Shown here in pieces: positions 45,170 through 54,209 of a DNA stretch of 64,000 bases (position 1 is its first letter; each line of letters opens with the position of its first letter). The position numbers and the translations under genes were made by a program. The notes beneath the pieces are model-generated. The model made no database searches. It was not told the origin of the DNA and worked only from the letters and a program-made list of their open reading frames with translations. Origin of the DNA: Rhizobium sp. BK602 (GTDB lineage: Bacteria; Pseudomonadota; Alphaproteobacteria; Rhizobiales; Rhizobiaceae); assembly GCF_014195095.1 (NCBI RefSeq), contig NZ_JACIBC010000002.1, positions 930,001 to 994,000 on the forward strand, written 5' to 3'.

Positions 45170-45832
45170 ATGATGCCGAGCGCAAACGCCGTTGTGAGAA
45201 AGCCTGCCGAAACGCCCGACGCGCCGGAAAAGCGGGTGCGCAACCGCGCCAACACCGAACAGGCCATCCTGTCGGCCGCCAAGCGGCTGCTGGCGGAGGA
45301 GGGGTTTCAGAATTTCGGCATCAATGCGGTCGCCCGCGGCGCCGGCTGCGACAAGCAGCTGATCTACCGCTACTATGGCGGCCTCGACGGCCTGGTGGAG
45401 GCGATCGGCACCGATCTCGGAAGCTGGGTGAAGGATCGCATTCCCGACGATACCGGCGGCATGTTCCTGCTGACCTATGGCGACCTCATGGAACGGCTGG
45501 CCTTGCTGTTCCTGGAGGCCTTGCGCGCCGACCCGCTGATGCGCCGCATCGTCGCCTGGGAGGTTTCGGACAACAGCGAACAGGTTCGCCGGCTTTCGGA
45601 AGCCCGCTCCAAGGCGCTTGTGGGCTGGCTCGAGCGCATGCGCGGCTCGCTGACCCCGCCGAAGGGGATCGACACGGTTGCCGTCAACGCCTTCATTTTC
45701 TCCGCCATCCAGCATCTCGTCCTGTCGGCTGCCGTCGGCGACCAATGCGCCGGTCTTGCGCTGAAAACTCCGAAGGATTGGGAGAAGGCGGCCATCGCGC
45801 TGAAGCGCATCGTGCGCGGCGTCTACGGCTGA
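45170..45832 (+). CDS. TetR family transcriptional regulator
   Basis: Encodes 220 residues from ATG 45170 with TGGAG upstream. The N-terminal helix-turn-helix is clear (TEQAILSAAKRLLAEEGFQNFGINAVARGAGCDKQLIYRYYGG in sequence order, residues about 25-70). A helical ligand domain follows. Neighbours do not identify a target. Confidence 0.88.
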   Translation: MMPSANAVVRKPAETPDAPEKRVRNRANTEQAILSAAKRLLAEEGFQNFGINAVARGAGCDKQLIYRYYGGLDGLVEAIGTDLGSWVKDRIPDDTGGMFLLTYGDLMERLALLFLEALRADPLMRRIVAWEVSDNSEQVRRLSEARSKALVGWLERMRGSLTPPKGIDTVAVNAFIFSAIQHLVLSAAVGDQCAGLALKTPKDWEKAAIALKRIVRGVYG

Positions 45833-45875
45833 TGCTCGATACCGGGCGAAAGATATCCACAGCCCGGTCCGGCCG

Positions 45876-45946
45876 TTAACCTTAACAATTGGTTTACATT
45901 GCGCTGCATCGGTTAACTCGCCACTGTGCGAGGATCGAGTGTTAAC
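45876..45946 (+). promoter_or_regulatory. Cluster of TTAAC motifs, candidate CtrA-bound promoter
   Basis: TTAAC occurs at 45876, 45882, 45912 and 45942, and TTTAC at 45893. TTAA-N7-TTTA at 45882-45896 is one base from the CtrA consensus TTAA-N7-TTAA. A DnaA-box-like ATATCCACA lies at 45852-45860. The cluster precedes two small membrane-protein genes. Confidence 0.4.
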
Positions 45947-45948
45947 CA

Positions 45949-46137
45949 ATGCAAAGTGCAGCCATGGGCCTCAGACCCGCAAAAATCGCGTTTCTTGTCG
46001 CGGCGATGATGTTCTTCGCCGTTCTGGCGCTGGATATTACCGTGCCGGCGATGGTCCTGGGCGTCATGGCACTGTCGAACTGGATGATCCTTTCGACGGG
46101 AACGACGCAATATCAGCGTAGAAGGGGAGCTGCATGA
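45949..46137 (+). CDS. Small two-helix membrane protein
   Basis: Encodes up to 62 residues: a short basic N-terminus (MGLRPAKI from a second ATG at 45964), then two hydrophobic helices (AFLVAAMMFFAVLALDI and AMVLGVMALSNWMILS) and a basic tail (QYQRRRGAA). No Shine-Dalgarno sequence precedes the ATG, so either ATG may be used or the mRNA may be leaderless. Its TGA overlaps the next start (ATGA), indicating an operon. Family not recognised. Confidence 0.6.
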   Translation: MQSAAMGLRPAKIAFLVAAMMFFAVLALDITVPAMVLGVMALSNWMILSTGTTQYQRRRGAA

Positions 46138-46466
46138 AGTGGTTGCTGATCTTCTGGGCCGCGCCGGTCTCGTTCCTCGGAGCGTGGTATTATCTGTCAT
46201 ACTACGACATGAGTTTCGGTATCTTCATGTTCACGCGGCAGATGCACGATCTCGTCTTCCATATCTATGGCAATATTCTCGGCATCCCGCCGGAAACCAT
46301 TCCGCCGCTGGTGGCGCGCGCCATCGCCTTCGATACGCTGCTGGTTTTCGCCATCCTGGCCTTCCGCAAGCGCGACGCCATCTGGGCGTGGTGGAAGCGC
46401 CGTCAGGCCTCGCGGTCGGGTGAAGTGGCTCTGCCGAGCGCCGAAAGCCTGTCCAACGCGCCCTGA
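46134..46466 (+). CDS. DUF6105-like small membrane protein
   Basis: Encodes 110 residues with GGGGAG before the ATG. Two membrane helices ([19 protein letters not shown] and [15 protein letters not shown]) flank a conserved loop [19 protein letters not shown] and [14 protein letters not shown] associate this pattern with the rhizobial DUF6105 family, function unknown. It is coupled to the preceding small membrane gene and overlaps the 3' end of ruvX by 64 bases in convergent orientation. Confidence 0.7.
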   Translation: MKWLLIFWAAPVSFLGAWYYLSYYDMSFGIFMFTRQMHDLVFHIYGNILGIPPETIPPLVARAIAFDTLLVFAILAFRKRDAIWAWWKRRQASRSGEVALPSAESLSNAP

Positions 46467-46897
46467 AGAATGAAGCTCGCGGCGGCCGAGTCGATGCGCT
46501 CGGCCCGCTTGGCGCGTGATACGTCCATTTCCAGCAGCGCCCGTTCGGCGGCGACCGTCGACAGCCGCTCGTCCCAGAAGACGAAGGGCAGGGCGGTCTT
46601 TTCGGCCATGCTACGCACGAAGGCGCGTGTCGCCTGCACGCGCGGTCCCGCCGAGCCGTCCATGTTCATCGGCAGGCCGATGACGAAGGCGGCAACCTTC
46701 TCCTTCTCGGCGAAGGCGAGCAGCGTCTGAGCGTCCTGGGTGAACTTCACCCGCTTGATCACGGGACGCGGCGTGGCGAAGCGCCGGCCGAGATCGGACA
46801 TGGCGAGCCCAATCGTCTTGGTGCCGAGATCGAGGCCGGCGATCGGCTGGCCGGGAAGAAGCATCACCGCAAGATCTTCGATGGTCAGCGTCGTCAT
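46403..46897 (-). CDS. ruvX: Putative pre-16S rRNA nuclease / Holliday junction resolvase-like RuvX
   Basis: Encodes 164 residues from ATG 46897. The RNase H-like fold of the YqgF/RuvX family is visible: [16 protein letters not shown] with the first catalytic Asp, [28 protein letters not shown] and [12 protein letters not shown] with the terminal Asp. In E. coli YqgF processes the 5' end of 16S rRNA. The gene overlaps the convergent DUF6105-like gene. Confidence 0.92.
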   Translation of the reverse strand: MTTLTIEDLAVMLLPGQPIAGLDLGTKTIGLAMSDLGRRFATPRPVIKRVKFTQDAQTLLAFAEKEKVAAFVIGLPMNMDGSAGPRVQATRAFVRSMAEKTALPFVFWDERLSTVAAERALLEMDVSRAKRAERIDSAAASFILQGALDRLSALGRATSPDREA

Positions 46898-46967
46898 CAG
46901 GCCTTGGTCCCCGTCAAAACAAATTGAAGTCAGCACCGCTTTTCTTTGTGGCGGTTTCGGATATGTC

Positions 46968-47076
46968 CTAGAGCAATTCCAGGAAAACTGCGCAGCGGTT
47001 TTCCGTCCGGAATTGCATAAAAGCAACGCTATAGAACGGTTCCGTATTCCCATGGAACGCGGAACCGTTCTAAGAC
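46968..47076. repeat. RIME-like two-hairpin intergenic repeat, copy 2
   Basis: About 109 bases. The first palindrome pairs GCAATTCCAGGAAAA with TTTTCCGTCCGGAATTGC. The second pairs AGAACGGTTCCG with CGGAACCGTTCT perfectly. It matches copy 1 at 12108-12206 in order and most bases and is the better preserved of the two. It lies between ruvX and the UPF0173 gene. Confidence 0.75.
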
Positions 47077-47117
47077 ACCAGTCTGCCCCTTCAAATCAAG
47101 TATCCAGGAGAAAATCG

Positions 47118-47828
47118 ATGAAGATCACTTGGCTCGGCCATTCCGCCTTCCGCCTCGAAACGGCCAAGGCGAAAATCCTTATCGACCCTTTCCTCAACTA
47201 TAATTCGTCCTTCGCGGCAGCCGGGATCGACCTCAAGGACGCCGTGGCGGGCGCGACCCATATCCTCCTGACCCATGGTCACGGCGATCATGTCGGCGAT
47301 ACGATCCAGATCGCCAAGGATACCGGCGCCGTTGTGCTCGCCAATGCCGACCTGGCGGCCTGGCTCGGCTCCAAGGGCGTCGAGAAGCTGGAAATGGGCA
47401 ATACCGGTGGCACGATCGGCCTCGGCAGTTTCTCCGCCACCTTCACCAACGCGCTGCACTCCTCCGCCCAACTCACCGAGGACGGCGTTTCGCATTCTCT
47501 CGGCAACGCGAACGGCCTGATGCTGCATTTCGACGACGAGCCGACGCTGTTCCACATGGGCGATACCGACATCTTCTCGGATATGGCGCTCATCAACGAA
47601 CTGCATCAGCCCGATATCGGCATCGCGCCGATCGGCGACCGCTTCACCATGGGCGGTGCTGTCGCGGCGCTTGCCTGCCAGCGCTTCTTCAACTTCAAGA
47701 CCGCCATCCCCTGCCACTACGGCACCTTCCCGATCATCGACCAGACGCCGGAAAAGTTCATTGCCGGCATGGAAGGTTCCAAGACCGCCGTCCTGGCGCC
47801 GAAAGCGGGCGAGAGCGTTTCCGCCTAA
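47118..47828 (+). CDS. UPF0173 family metal-dependent hydrolase
   Basis: Encodes 236 residues from ATG 47118, which has AGGAG 7 bases upstream. The metallo-beta-lactamase motif [10 protein letters not shown], a later [11 protein letters not shown] and a terminal IPCHYGTFP supply the metal ligands. The start [14 protein letters not shown] is the UPF0173 hallmark. No substrate is established. Sequence before the ATG belongs to the RIME-like repeat. Confidence 0.92.
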   Translation: MKITWLGHSAFRLETAKAKILIDPFLNYNSSFAAAGIDLKDAVAGATHILLTHGHGDHVGDTIQIAKDTGAVVLANADLAAWLGSKGVEKLEMGNTGGTIGLGSFSATFTNALHSSAQLTEDGVSHSLGNANGLMLHFDDEPTLFHMGDTDIFSDMALINELHQPDIGIAPIGDRFTMGGAVAALACQRFFNFKTAIPCHYGTFPIIDQTPEKFIAGMEGSKTAVLAPKAGESVSA

Positions 47829-47914
47829 CGATACCCGTTGCGTATGGCGGACATGGCCTTTATAGCGTGATGAAAATCCACTTTCGGTGGATATCCTGCT
47901 ATCCGGAGAATACC

Positions 47915-48202
47915 ATGTCCGTCGATCTCGCCACCGTCAAACGCGTCGCCCATCTTGCCCGCATCGCCGTCAATGAAGACGAAGCGCAGCGGATGATGGG
48001 CGAATTGAACGGCATTCTGGGCTTCGTCGAGCAGCTCTCCGAAGTGAATGTCGATGGCGTCGAGGCCATGACCTCGGTCACGCCGATGGCGATGAAGAAG
48101 CGTACGGACGAAGTGACTGATGGCAACAAGGCTGCCGACATCGTCGCCAATGCGCCGAATACCGATCAGAATTTCTTCCTGGTGCCCAAAGTCGTCGAAT
48201 AA
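47915..48202 (+). CDS. gatC: Asp-tRNA(Asn)/Glu-tRNA(Gln) amidotransferase subunit C
   Basis: Encodes 95 residues from ATG 47915 with GGAGA upstream. [18 protein letters not shown] and MTSVTPM fit GatC, the small clamp subunit that links GatA and GatB. A small hairpin (ATCCAC/GTGGAT at about 47876-47893) lies in the leader. gatA follows after 59 bases. Confidence 0.95.
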   Translation: MSVDLATVKRVAHLARIAVNEDEAQRMMGELNGILGFVEQLSEVNVDGVEAMTSVTPMAMKKRTDEVTDGNKAADIVANAPNTDQNFFLVPKVVE

Positions 48203-48261
48203 CGGTTCCTGTCGAGCCTTTTCCGACCCGTTGCCCAATTCCAGATCTGAAGCGAAACAAA

Positions 48262-49743
48262 ATGAGCGAACTGACCAGCCTGACCATTGCCGAAGCCCGC
48301 GACAAGCTGCGCGCCAAGGACATCACCGCAACCGAACTGACCGAGGCCTATATCTCGGCGATCGACGCGGCCAACGCTCAGATCAATGCCTATATCGCGG
48401 TGACGCCCGACAAGGCGCGTGAGATGGCCAAGGCCTCCGATGCGCGTTTGGCTGCCGGCAAGGCGGGCGCGCTGGAAGGCATCCCGCTTGGCATCAAGGA
48501 CCTGTTCGGTACCGAAGGCATTCACACTCAGGCCTGCAGCCACATTCTCGACGGCTTCAAGCCGCGTTACGAATCGACCGTCACGCAGAACCTCTGGAAC
48601 GACGGCGCCGTCATGCTGGGCAAGCTCAACATGGACGAGTTCGCCATGGGCTCCTCCAACGAGAGCTCCTATTACGGTCCGGTGATCAACCCCTGGCGTG
48701 CTGAGGGGTCTAACCAGCAGCTCGTTCCCGGCGGCTCGTCCGGCGGTTCGGCCGCTGCCGTGGCAGCCCATCTCTGCGCCGGTGCGACCGCGACGGATAC
48801 GGGCGGCTCCATTCGCCAGCCGGCCGCCTTCACCGGCACCGTCGGCATTAAGCCGACCTATGGCCGCTGCTCTCGCTGGGGCATCGTGGCCTTCGCCTCG
48901 TCGCTCGACCAGGCCGGCCCGATCGCCCGCGACGTGCGCGATGCCGCCATCCTCCTGAAGTCGATGGCAAGCGTCGATGCCAAGGACACGACTTCGGTCG
49001 ACCTGCCGGTGCCGGACTACGAAGCCTCGCTCGGCCAGTCGCTGAAGGGCATGAAGATCGGCATTCCCAACGAATACCGCGTCGATGGCATGCCGGAAGA
49101 GATCGAGACCCTCTGGCAGCAGGGCATCGCCTGGCTCAGGGATGCCGGCGCCGAGATCGTCAACATCTCGCTTCCGCACACGAAATATGCCCTGCCGGCC
49201 TATTACATCGTCGCGCCCGCCGAGGCGTCCTCGAACCTCGCCCGTTACGACGGCGTCCGCTACGGCCTGCGCGTCGACGGCAAGGACATCGTCGACATGT
49301 ATGAAAAGACGCGTGCCGCCGGCTTCGGCCAGGAAGTCAAGCGCCGCATCATGATCGGCACCTACGTTCTGTCGGCCGGCTACTACGACGCCTATTACCT
49401 GCGTGCCCAGAAGGTCCGCACGCTGATCAAGCGCGACTTCGAGCTCGCCTTCAATGCCGGCGTCGATGCCATCCTGACCCCCGCCACGCCGTCCTCGGCT
49501 TTTGGTATCGCCGACGAGGACCTCGCGTCCGATCCGGTAAAGATGTACTTGAACGACATCTTCACGGTGACGGTCAACATGGCCGGTCTGCCCGGCATCG
49601 CCGTCCCCGCCGGCCTCGACCCGAAAGGCCTGCCGCTCGGCCTGCAGCTCATCGGCAAGCCCTTCGAAGAAGAGACTCTCTTCAAGACCGCCCACGTCAT
49701 CGAGCAGGCCGCCGGCAAGTTCACGCCGGCGAAATGGTGGTAA
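48262..49743 (+). CDS. gatA: Asp-tRNA(Asn)/Glu-tRNA(Gln) amidotransferase subunit A
   Basis: Encodes 493 residues. It releases ammonia from glutamine for transamidation of mischarged tRNA. The amidase-signature catalytic triad is present: Lys in [11 protein letters not shown], the cis-Ser in [14 protein letters not shown] and the nucleophile Ser in [14 protein letters not shown] strong terminator follows at 49751-49774, so gatB (50941) is transcribed separately after an unrelated insertion of two genes. Confidence 0.97.
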   Translation: MSELTSLTIAEARDKLRAKDITATELTEAYISAIDAANAQINAYIAVTPDKAREMAKASDARLAAGKAGALEGIPLGIKDLFGTEGIHTQACSHILDGFKPRYESTVTQNLWNDGAVMLGKLNMDEFAMGSSNESSYYGPVINPWRAEGSNQQLVPGGSSGGSAAAVAAHLCAGATATDTGGSIRQPAAFTGTVGIKPTYGRCSRWGIVAFASSLDQAGPIARDVRDAAILLKSMASVDAKDTTSVDLPVPDYEASLGQSLKGMKIGIPNEYRVDGMPEEIETLWQQGIAWLRDAGAEIVNISLPHTKYALPAYYIVAPAEASSNLARYDGVRYGLRVDGKDIVDMYEKTRAAGFGQEVKRRIMIGTYVLSAGYYDAYYLRAQKVRTLIKRDFELAFNAGVDAILTPATPSSAFGIADEDLASDPVKMYLNDIFTVTVNMAGLPGIAVPAGLDPKGLPLGLQLIGKPFEEETLFKTAHVIEQAAGKFTPAKWW

Positions 49744-49750
49744 GAGCGTG

Positions 49751-49774
49751 CCCTCCCCACAAGGGGAGGGTTTT
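49751..49774 (+). terminator. Intrinsic terminator after gatA
   Basis: CCCTCCCC and GGGGAGGG form a perfect 8-bp stem around ACAA, followed by TTTT. Confidence 0.85.
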
Positions 49775-49782
49775 GCTTTATT

Positions 49783-50040
49783 CTACTTGTTATCCAACTG
49801 CGCCCGCACCAGCCTCAAACCCCGTTCGGTGATCCGGTAGGGATGCCCGCTCGAGGATTTGATGGCTTTGAGGCGTTTTAGCTTGCGGAATAACTGTAGG
49901 TCGAAGCCGGGGTAGAGCCAGCCGTCGCGGGTAAAGCAACTGACGGTCTCGATCTTCCTGTTGTCGGAGCGGCTGATTTCGATGCGCCCGCCCTGGGCGA
50001 GCAGATGCAGGATGCGCTGTTCTGCGCGGGAAATGTCCAT
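49783..50040 (-). CDS. yjhX: YjhX-type putative toxin (UPF0386)
   Basis: Encodes 85 residues from ATG 50040. MDISRAEQRILHLLAQGGRI, CFTRDGWLYPGFDL, FRKLKRLKAIKSSSGHPYRIT and LRLVRAQL match the UPF0386/YjhX family, a winged-helix-like protein described as a toxin in E. coli. No yjhQ-type antitoxin is adjacent on the same strand, although GNAT genes (YjhQ is a GNAT) lie nearby, the closest being the divergent gene at 50342. It converges with gatA. Confidence 0.85.
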   Translation of the reverse strand: MDISRAEQRILHLLAQGGRIEISRSDNRKIETVSCFTRDGWLYPGFDLQLFRKLKRLKAIKSSSGHPYRITERGLRLVRAQLDNK

Positions 50041-50341
50041 GGTTTTGAAGATCCGGAAAGCGCCGTAAGGCGCAACAAAACGGTCCGGCACTCCCTTCAG
50101 GGAAGCCGGGGCTTCGTTTTCGGGCCCGGCACGCAAGACGACTTGCGGGCGGGGCCTTTACCGGGACTCAGGCGAGTTGGACATCAAAACTCCATTGATG
50201 CCGCATTTTTTAAGGTCGGATGCAGCCTGCGGTCAAGTTGCATCTCCTTGGGGATTCGCCTCCCATTGTGCATCTGCGTTCATGTGGCGCTGGAAAAAGC
50301 CGCCGGCCGGTGTTTTACTGCTGACAAACATCGGGGGCTCG
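50041..50341. other. 301-base gap between yjhX and a GNAT gene, rich in hairpins
   Basis: No gene is seen. Hairpins include GCGCC-GTAA-GGCGC (about 50060-50073), GAAGCC/GGCTTC followed by GTTTT (50103-50120), and a long GGGCCC...CGCAAG-ACGA-CTTGCG...GGGCC stem (about 50122-50157). The set could belong to a small RNA or the yjhX leader. Confidence 0.4.
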
Positions 50342-50851
50342 ATGATCCATATTCGCAATGCGCACGAAGGTGAAACGGAGATATTGACCAATATCGGCCT
50401 TCGGTCGTGGCGCAAGGCAATGGTGTCGATCGGCGGCACGGATGCGATGCTGGAAGGTGCCAGCGATGCCTTTGCGAATTTTACCCGCAGTGTCTGGTTG
50501 ACGATTACCGTCGTCGAGCTGAATGGCGAGGTCGCCGGCTGGGCGGCGCGCGAGGCCTTGGACGAAACCATCTCCGATTTCTGGATCGATCCCGATTTTC
50601 TGCGTCAGGGACTTGGTTCGGCCTTGCTGGAGAGGATCGAGCAGGACATTCGCGAACAGGGGCTGGAAAAGGTCTCCCTGCAGACCCATGCCGGCAATGC
50701 CGAGGCGATCGGCTTCTTCAAGGCCCGCGGCTACGCCATCCATTGGCTTTCCGTGGTCTATTCGCCCAAGCTCGATCGCGATGTGCCGACCGTCGGTCTC
50801 TCGAAGATGCTGGCCGATCGCGATGACGGAACGTATGGCATCGGCATATAG
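50342..50851 (+). CDS. GNAT family N-acetyltransferase
   Basis: Encodes 169 residues from ATG 50342, preceded by a G-rich CGGGGGC site. Acetyl-CoA loop [15 protein letters not shown] and the [21 protein letters not shown] segment are typical GNAT. It is divergent from yjhX with about 300 bases between. In E. coli YjhX pairs with the GNAT YjhQ, so a functional link is possible but not shown. gatB follows after 89 bases. Confidence 0.85.
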   Translation: MIHIRNAHEGETEILTNIGLRSWRKAMVSIGGTDAMLEGASDAFANFTRSVWLTITVVELNGEVAGWAAREALDETISDFWIDPDFLRQGLGSALLERIEQDIREQGLEKVSLQTHAGNAEAIGFFKARGYAIHWLSVVYSPKLDRDVPTVGLSKMLADRDDGTYGIGI

Positions 50852-50940
50852 ACGTCCTCGTCGGCGCCGAAAGCCTTGCGCCGCCTCGCCAATTGCTCTA
50901 CCTCACAAAGTTCAGAAGAACAGCATTTCAAGAGCTTCCC

Positions 50941-52446
50941 ATGACCCTTGTCGACGTCCGTACGCCAGATCCGAAACGCTTCATTCCCGGCGCCACCGGC
51001 GATTGGGAAATCGTTATCGGGATGGAAGTCCATGCCCAGGTGTTGAGCAATTCCAAGCTCTTCTCCGGTGCCTCGACCGAGTTCGGCAAGCCGCAGAATT
51101 CCAACGTGTCGCTGGTCGATGCCGCGATGCCCGGCATGCTGCCCGTCATCAACGAGGAATGCGTCAAGCAGGCCGTGCGCACGGGCCTTGGCCTGAAGGC
51201 AAAGATCAACAATCGTTCGATCTTCGACCGCAAGAACTATTTCTATCCCGACCTGCCGCAGGGCTATCAGATCTCGCAGTTCAAGGACCCGATCGTCGGC
51301 GAGGGCAAGATTGTCATTTCGCTCGGTCCTGATCGTCAGGGCCAGTTCGAGGATATCGAGATCGGCATCGAGCGCCTGCATCTGGAGCAGGACGCCGGCA
51401 AGTCGCTGCATGACCAGCATGCCACCATGTCCTATGTCGATCTCAACCGCTCCGGCGTTGCATTGATGGAAATCGTCTCCAAGCCGGACATCCGTTCGGC
51501 CGACGAGGCGAAGGCCTATATGACCAAGCTTCGCTCGATCGTGCGCTATCTCGGCACCTGCGACGGCAACATGGACGAAGGCTCGATGCGCGCCGACGTC
51601 AACGTCTCCGTTCGCCGTCCGGGCGGCGAATTCGGCACGCGCTGCGAAATCAAGAACGTCAACTCGATCCGCTTCATCGGTCAGGCGATCGAATACGAAG
51701 CGCGCCGTCAGATCGGCATCCTGGAGGATGGCGGCACGATCGATCAGGAGACCCGCCTGTTCGATCCGAACAAAGGCGAGACGCGTTCGCTGCGCACCAA
51801 GGAAGATGCGCATGACTATCGCTATTTCCCCGACCCGGACCTGCTGCCGCTCGAGTTCGACGACGCCTTCGTCAAGGAGCTTGCCAAGCACCTGCCGGAA
51901 TTGCCCGACGACAAGAAGGAACGTTTCGTCCGCGAGCTCGGCCTGTCGATCTATGACGCCTCCGTTCTGGTTTCGGAAAAGGCGATTGCCGATTATTTCG
52001 AAGCCGTTGCCGCCGGCCGCGATGGCAAGATGGCTGCCAACTGGGTGATTAACGACTTGCTGGGCGCTTTGAACAAAACCGGCAAAGACATTGAAGAGAC
52101 TCCGGTTTCGCCCGCTCAGCTCGGTGCGATCATCGATCTCATCAAGGCGGAAACCATCTCCGGCAAGATCGCCAAGGACCTGTTCGAGATCGTGCTCACC
52201 GAAGGCGGCGATCCCGCCGAGATCGTCGAGGCGCGCGGCATGAAGCAGGTCACCGATACCGGCGCCATCGAAAAGGCCGTCGACGAGATCATCGCCGCCA
52301 ATCCGGATCAGGTCGCCAAGGTCAAGGCAAAGCCGACGTTGGCCGGCTGGTTCGTTGGCCAGGTGATGAAGTCGACCGGCGGCAAGGCCAACCCGCAGGC
52401 CGTGCAGGCCTTGGTCAAGGCCAAGCTCGGCATCGAAGAGGAATAA
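50941..52446 (+). CDS. gatB: Asp-tRNA(Asn)/Glu-tRNA(Gln) amidotransferase subunit B
   Basis: Encodes 501 residues from ATG 50941. GatB phosphorylates and amidates Glu or Asp on tRNA. Signatures are [42 protein letters not shown] and [13 protein letters not shown]; the C-terminal YqeY-like tail domain ([13 protein letters not shown]) binds tRNA. It is split from gatCA by yjhX and a GNAT gene. The next GNAT gene starts 3 bases after its stop. Confidence 0.97.
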   Translation: MTLVDVRTPDPKRFIPGATGDWEIVIGMEVHAQVLSNSKLFSGASTEFGKPQNSNVSLVDAAMPGMLPVINEECVKQAVRTGLGLKAKINNRSIFDRKNYFYPDLPQGYQISQFKDPIVGEGKIVISLGPDRQGQFEDIEIGIERLHLEQDAGKSLHDQHATMSYVDLNRSGVALMEIVSKPDIRSADEAKAYMTKLRSIVRYLGTCDGNMDEGSMRADVNVSVRRPGGEFGTRCEIKNVNSIRFIGQAIEYEARRQIGILEDGGTIDQETRLFDPNKGETRSLRTKEDAHDYRYFPDPDLLPLEFDDAFVKELAKHLPELPDDKKERFVRELGLSIYDASVLVSEKAIADYFEAVAAGRDGKMAANWVINDLLGALNKTGKDIEETPVSPAQLGAIIDLIKAETISGKIAKDLFEIVLTEGGDPAEIVEARGMKQVTDTGAIEKAVDEIIAANPDQVAKVKAKPTLAGWFVGQVMKSTGGKANPQAVQALVKAKLGIEEE

Positions 52447-52449
52447 CCG

Positions 52450-52965
52450 GTGTTCTTCGTGCGCACCGCCGGCGAGCAGGATCTGGAAAAGGTCCGTGCT
52501 CTGCTGGGTGAGACCTGGCACGCGACCTATGACCGTTTATATGGCGCGGACAAGGTCAACGAGCTGCACGCCTCCTGGCATTCGCCGGCGTCGCTGAAGG
52601 CGCGGCTGGCGCGGAAGAATTCCGAATTCCTCGTCGCCGACGACGGCAAGGCCATTGGCGGCATGGGCTATGCCGCCATGTCCACAGAGATGACCAAGAC
52701 CGTCATGCTCTACATGCTCTATGTCAGCCCCCGCCATCAACGGCAGGGCATCGGCCGCGACATCTTCGCCGAACTGGAGACCTGTTTTCCGGATGCCGAG
52801 ATCATGCGGCTCGAAGTCGACCCGCAAAACGAGCCGGCGATCGCCTTCTACAAGGCGCATGGTTTTGTCGAGGTGAGCCGCACGGAAAACTGCGGCAATG
52901 CACAATCTGGCATTCCGGCGCTGGTGTTTGAGAAACGGCTAGTTGGCGATTCTATACAACTATAA
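52450..52965 (+). CDS. GNAT family N-acetyltransferase, GTG start
   Basis: Encodes 171 residues from a GTG 3 bases after the gatB stop, so it is probably coupled to gatB. YMLYVSPRHQRQGIGRDIFAELE is the acetyl-CoA loop, and LEVDPQNEPAIAFYKAHGF is the C-terminal GNAT strand-helix. Its base composition is like the chromosome. It borders the AT-rich insert that begins at its stop. Confidence 0.88.
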   Translation: MFFVRTAGEQDLEKVRALLGETWHATYDRLYGADKVNELHASWHSPASLKARLARKNSEFLVADDGKAIGGMGYAAMSTEMTKTVMLYMLYVSPRHQRQGIGRDIFAELETCFPDAEIMRLEVDPQNEPAIAFYKAHGFVEVSRTENCGNAQSGIPALVFEKRLVGDSIQL

Positions 52966-53025
52966 AATTAGTATTTAAAACGATCGATACAACTGCTATT
53001 GTTTCCACCTAAGGTGGAGGCGGCA
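52966..53025 (+). promoter_or_regulatory. AT-rich leader of the graspetide genes with strong ribosome site
   Basis: The 60 bases after the GNAT stop contain TATAAAATTAG and TATTTAAAACG upstream, and GGTGGAGG (53013-53020) at ideal distance from the ATG at 53026. A promoter is likely in the AT-rich part, but no clear -35/-10 pair can be fixed. Confidence 0.4.
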
Positions 53026-54006
53026 ATGATACTTATTATAGCTGATAAAGATGATACGCACGCAGATGCTGTTATTGAATGTCTGCGGAAGTGTAATGTT
53101 CGCTTCTTTCGCCTGAATGTGGATGTTGAATCACTTCGTGAAACATGGCTGACAAGGAATAACCTAGGTTGGAATCTACGATCGAGAGCGGGAAGCCTTG
53201 AACTCGATAGTGTATGCAGCGTTTGGTGTCGAAAGGCCTCTGTCCATATCGATAGCTCGTTTAGGGACACAGAGGATAACGGGTTTCGAATATGGAGAGG
53301 CGAGTGGAATAGAGCGTTGTTCGGGATGTACAATTATCTCAGTAACGTATACTGGCTCAATTCTTTACGAAATGCGACGTTAGCAGACAATAAGTTTTAC
53401 CAGTCTATAGCCGCCTCAAGCGTCGACCTGAATTACCCTGATTTTTTAACTTCAAACGACAAAGAACAACTTGATGGATTTATACGCCGTCATGGTGATG
53501 TCGTTATAAAATTTCTATCCCAAGACATGTACGAAGTTGATGGCGAGATGAAGGGGATATATGTTAACAAAATAAAAGAAAAAGATATAAATGCATTTGA
53601 AAATATTGGAGAAAACCCAATAACTTTGCAAAGATATATAGATAAAAAATTTGAGGTAAGATATACTTTTGTTGGCGGAGAGCATTTTGTTTGCAGAATA
53701 GATTCGCAATTGTCTAGAAGGGCTAGCATTGACTGGCGGCGATATGATTTGAAGAATACACCGCATACTATTATTGATCCTTCCGAGGAGATTAAGCAAA
53801 AGGTTTGCGCACTTATGGGTTATCTTTCATTGGATTATGGTGCGTTAGATTTTATTGTTGATAAATTTGATAACTGGTGGTTTTTAGAGGTGAACTCTAC
53901 TGGACAATGGTTGTGGATTGAAGATTTGTGTGGTCTAAATATATCTGATGCAATCGCTATGCGATTAGTCTATGGTGGCAGGGATTCTTTGAGGAGCGGA
54001 AGATGA
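53026..54006 (+). CDS. MvdD-like ATP-grasp peptide ligase (graspetide maturase)
   Basis: Encodes 326 residues from ATG 53026. The pattern follows MvdD/MvdC ligases, which close ester or amide rings between Thr/Ser/Lys and Asp/Glu side chains of a precursor peptide. Visible parts are DTHADAVIECL and RLN (about 10-31), SVWCRK (65-70), the YWLN and DNKFYQ helix region (109-126), ATP-site VIKF (160-163), LQRYIDKKFEVRYTFVGG (201-218), DWR (236-238), and the metal/ATP strand FLEVNSTGQWLWIE (286-299) followed by GLNISDAIA. Base composition is far more AT-rich than flanking genes (35 G/C in 120 bases at 53521-53640 by hand count). Its TGA overlaps the start of the peptide gene at 54003. Confidence 0.88.
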   Translation: MILIIADKDDTHADAVIECLRKCNVRFFRLNVDVESLRETWLTRNNLGWNLRSRAGSLELDSVCSVWCRKASVHIDSSFRDTEDNGFRIWRGEWNRALFGMYNYLSNVYWLNSLRNATLADNKFYQSIAASSVDLNYPDFLTSNDKEQLDGFIRRHGDVVIKFLSQDMYEVDGEMKGIYVNKIKEKDINAFENIGENPITLQRYIDKKFEVRYTFVGGEHFVCRIDSQLSRRASIDWRRYDLKNTPHTIIDPSEEIKQKVCALMGYLSLDYGALDFIVDKFDNWWFLEVNSTGQWLWIEDLCGLNISDAIAMRLVYGGRDSLRSGR

Positions 54007-54209
54007 AGGTATTTGGACTTAGATATTTGGAATCAATGACTGCTGATGCAGTCGAGGATGCAAGTAATTGGAGTTGGAAGCCTGCGAATGCTGCTGCATT
54101 AAGGGTCTATGCTTCGGGGAACTCTACCAAATCAAGAGAATCCACTTATGCGGCCGAGCGCGACAATCGTGAGGATGAAGATCGTCCTAATGAAGGTCTG
54201 GCAGCTTGA
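54003..54209 (+). CDS. Putative graspetide precursor peptide
   Basis: Encodes 68 residues. ATG 54003 overlaps the ligase stop (ATGA), and GAGGAG (53991-53996) provides a good ribosome site, so translation is very likely. The N-terminal KVFGLRYLES (2-11) resembles the leader helix of microviridin-type precursors (FxxRxLE-like), which docks on the ligase. The C-terminal part from about residue 38 has Ser/Thr at 38, 41, 42, 44, 47, 48, then a dense run of acids (Glu 46, 52, 57, 59, 64; Asp 54, 58, 60), matching donors and acceptors for omega-ester rings. No Cys. The peptide family is not one I recognise. Confidence 0.7.
   Translation: MKVFGLRYLESMTADAVEDASNWSWKPANAAALRVYASGNSTKSRESTYAAERDNREDEDRPNEGLAA

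Noticed and set aside
50921..50932. GTTC-AGAA-GAAC before gatB as a LexA box
   Set aside because: It is a palindrome rather than the direct repeat GTTC-N7-GTTC, and the spacing is wrong.
52450..52965. Upstream GNAT as part of the graspetide locus
   Set aside because: It is 3 bases after gatB with normal GC content, so it belongs to the gatB transcript.
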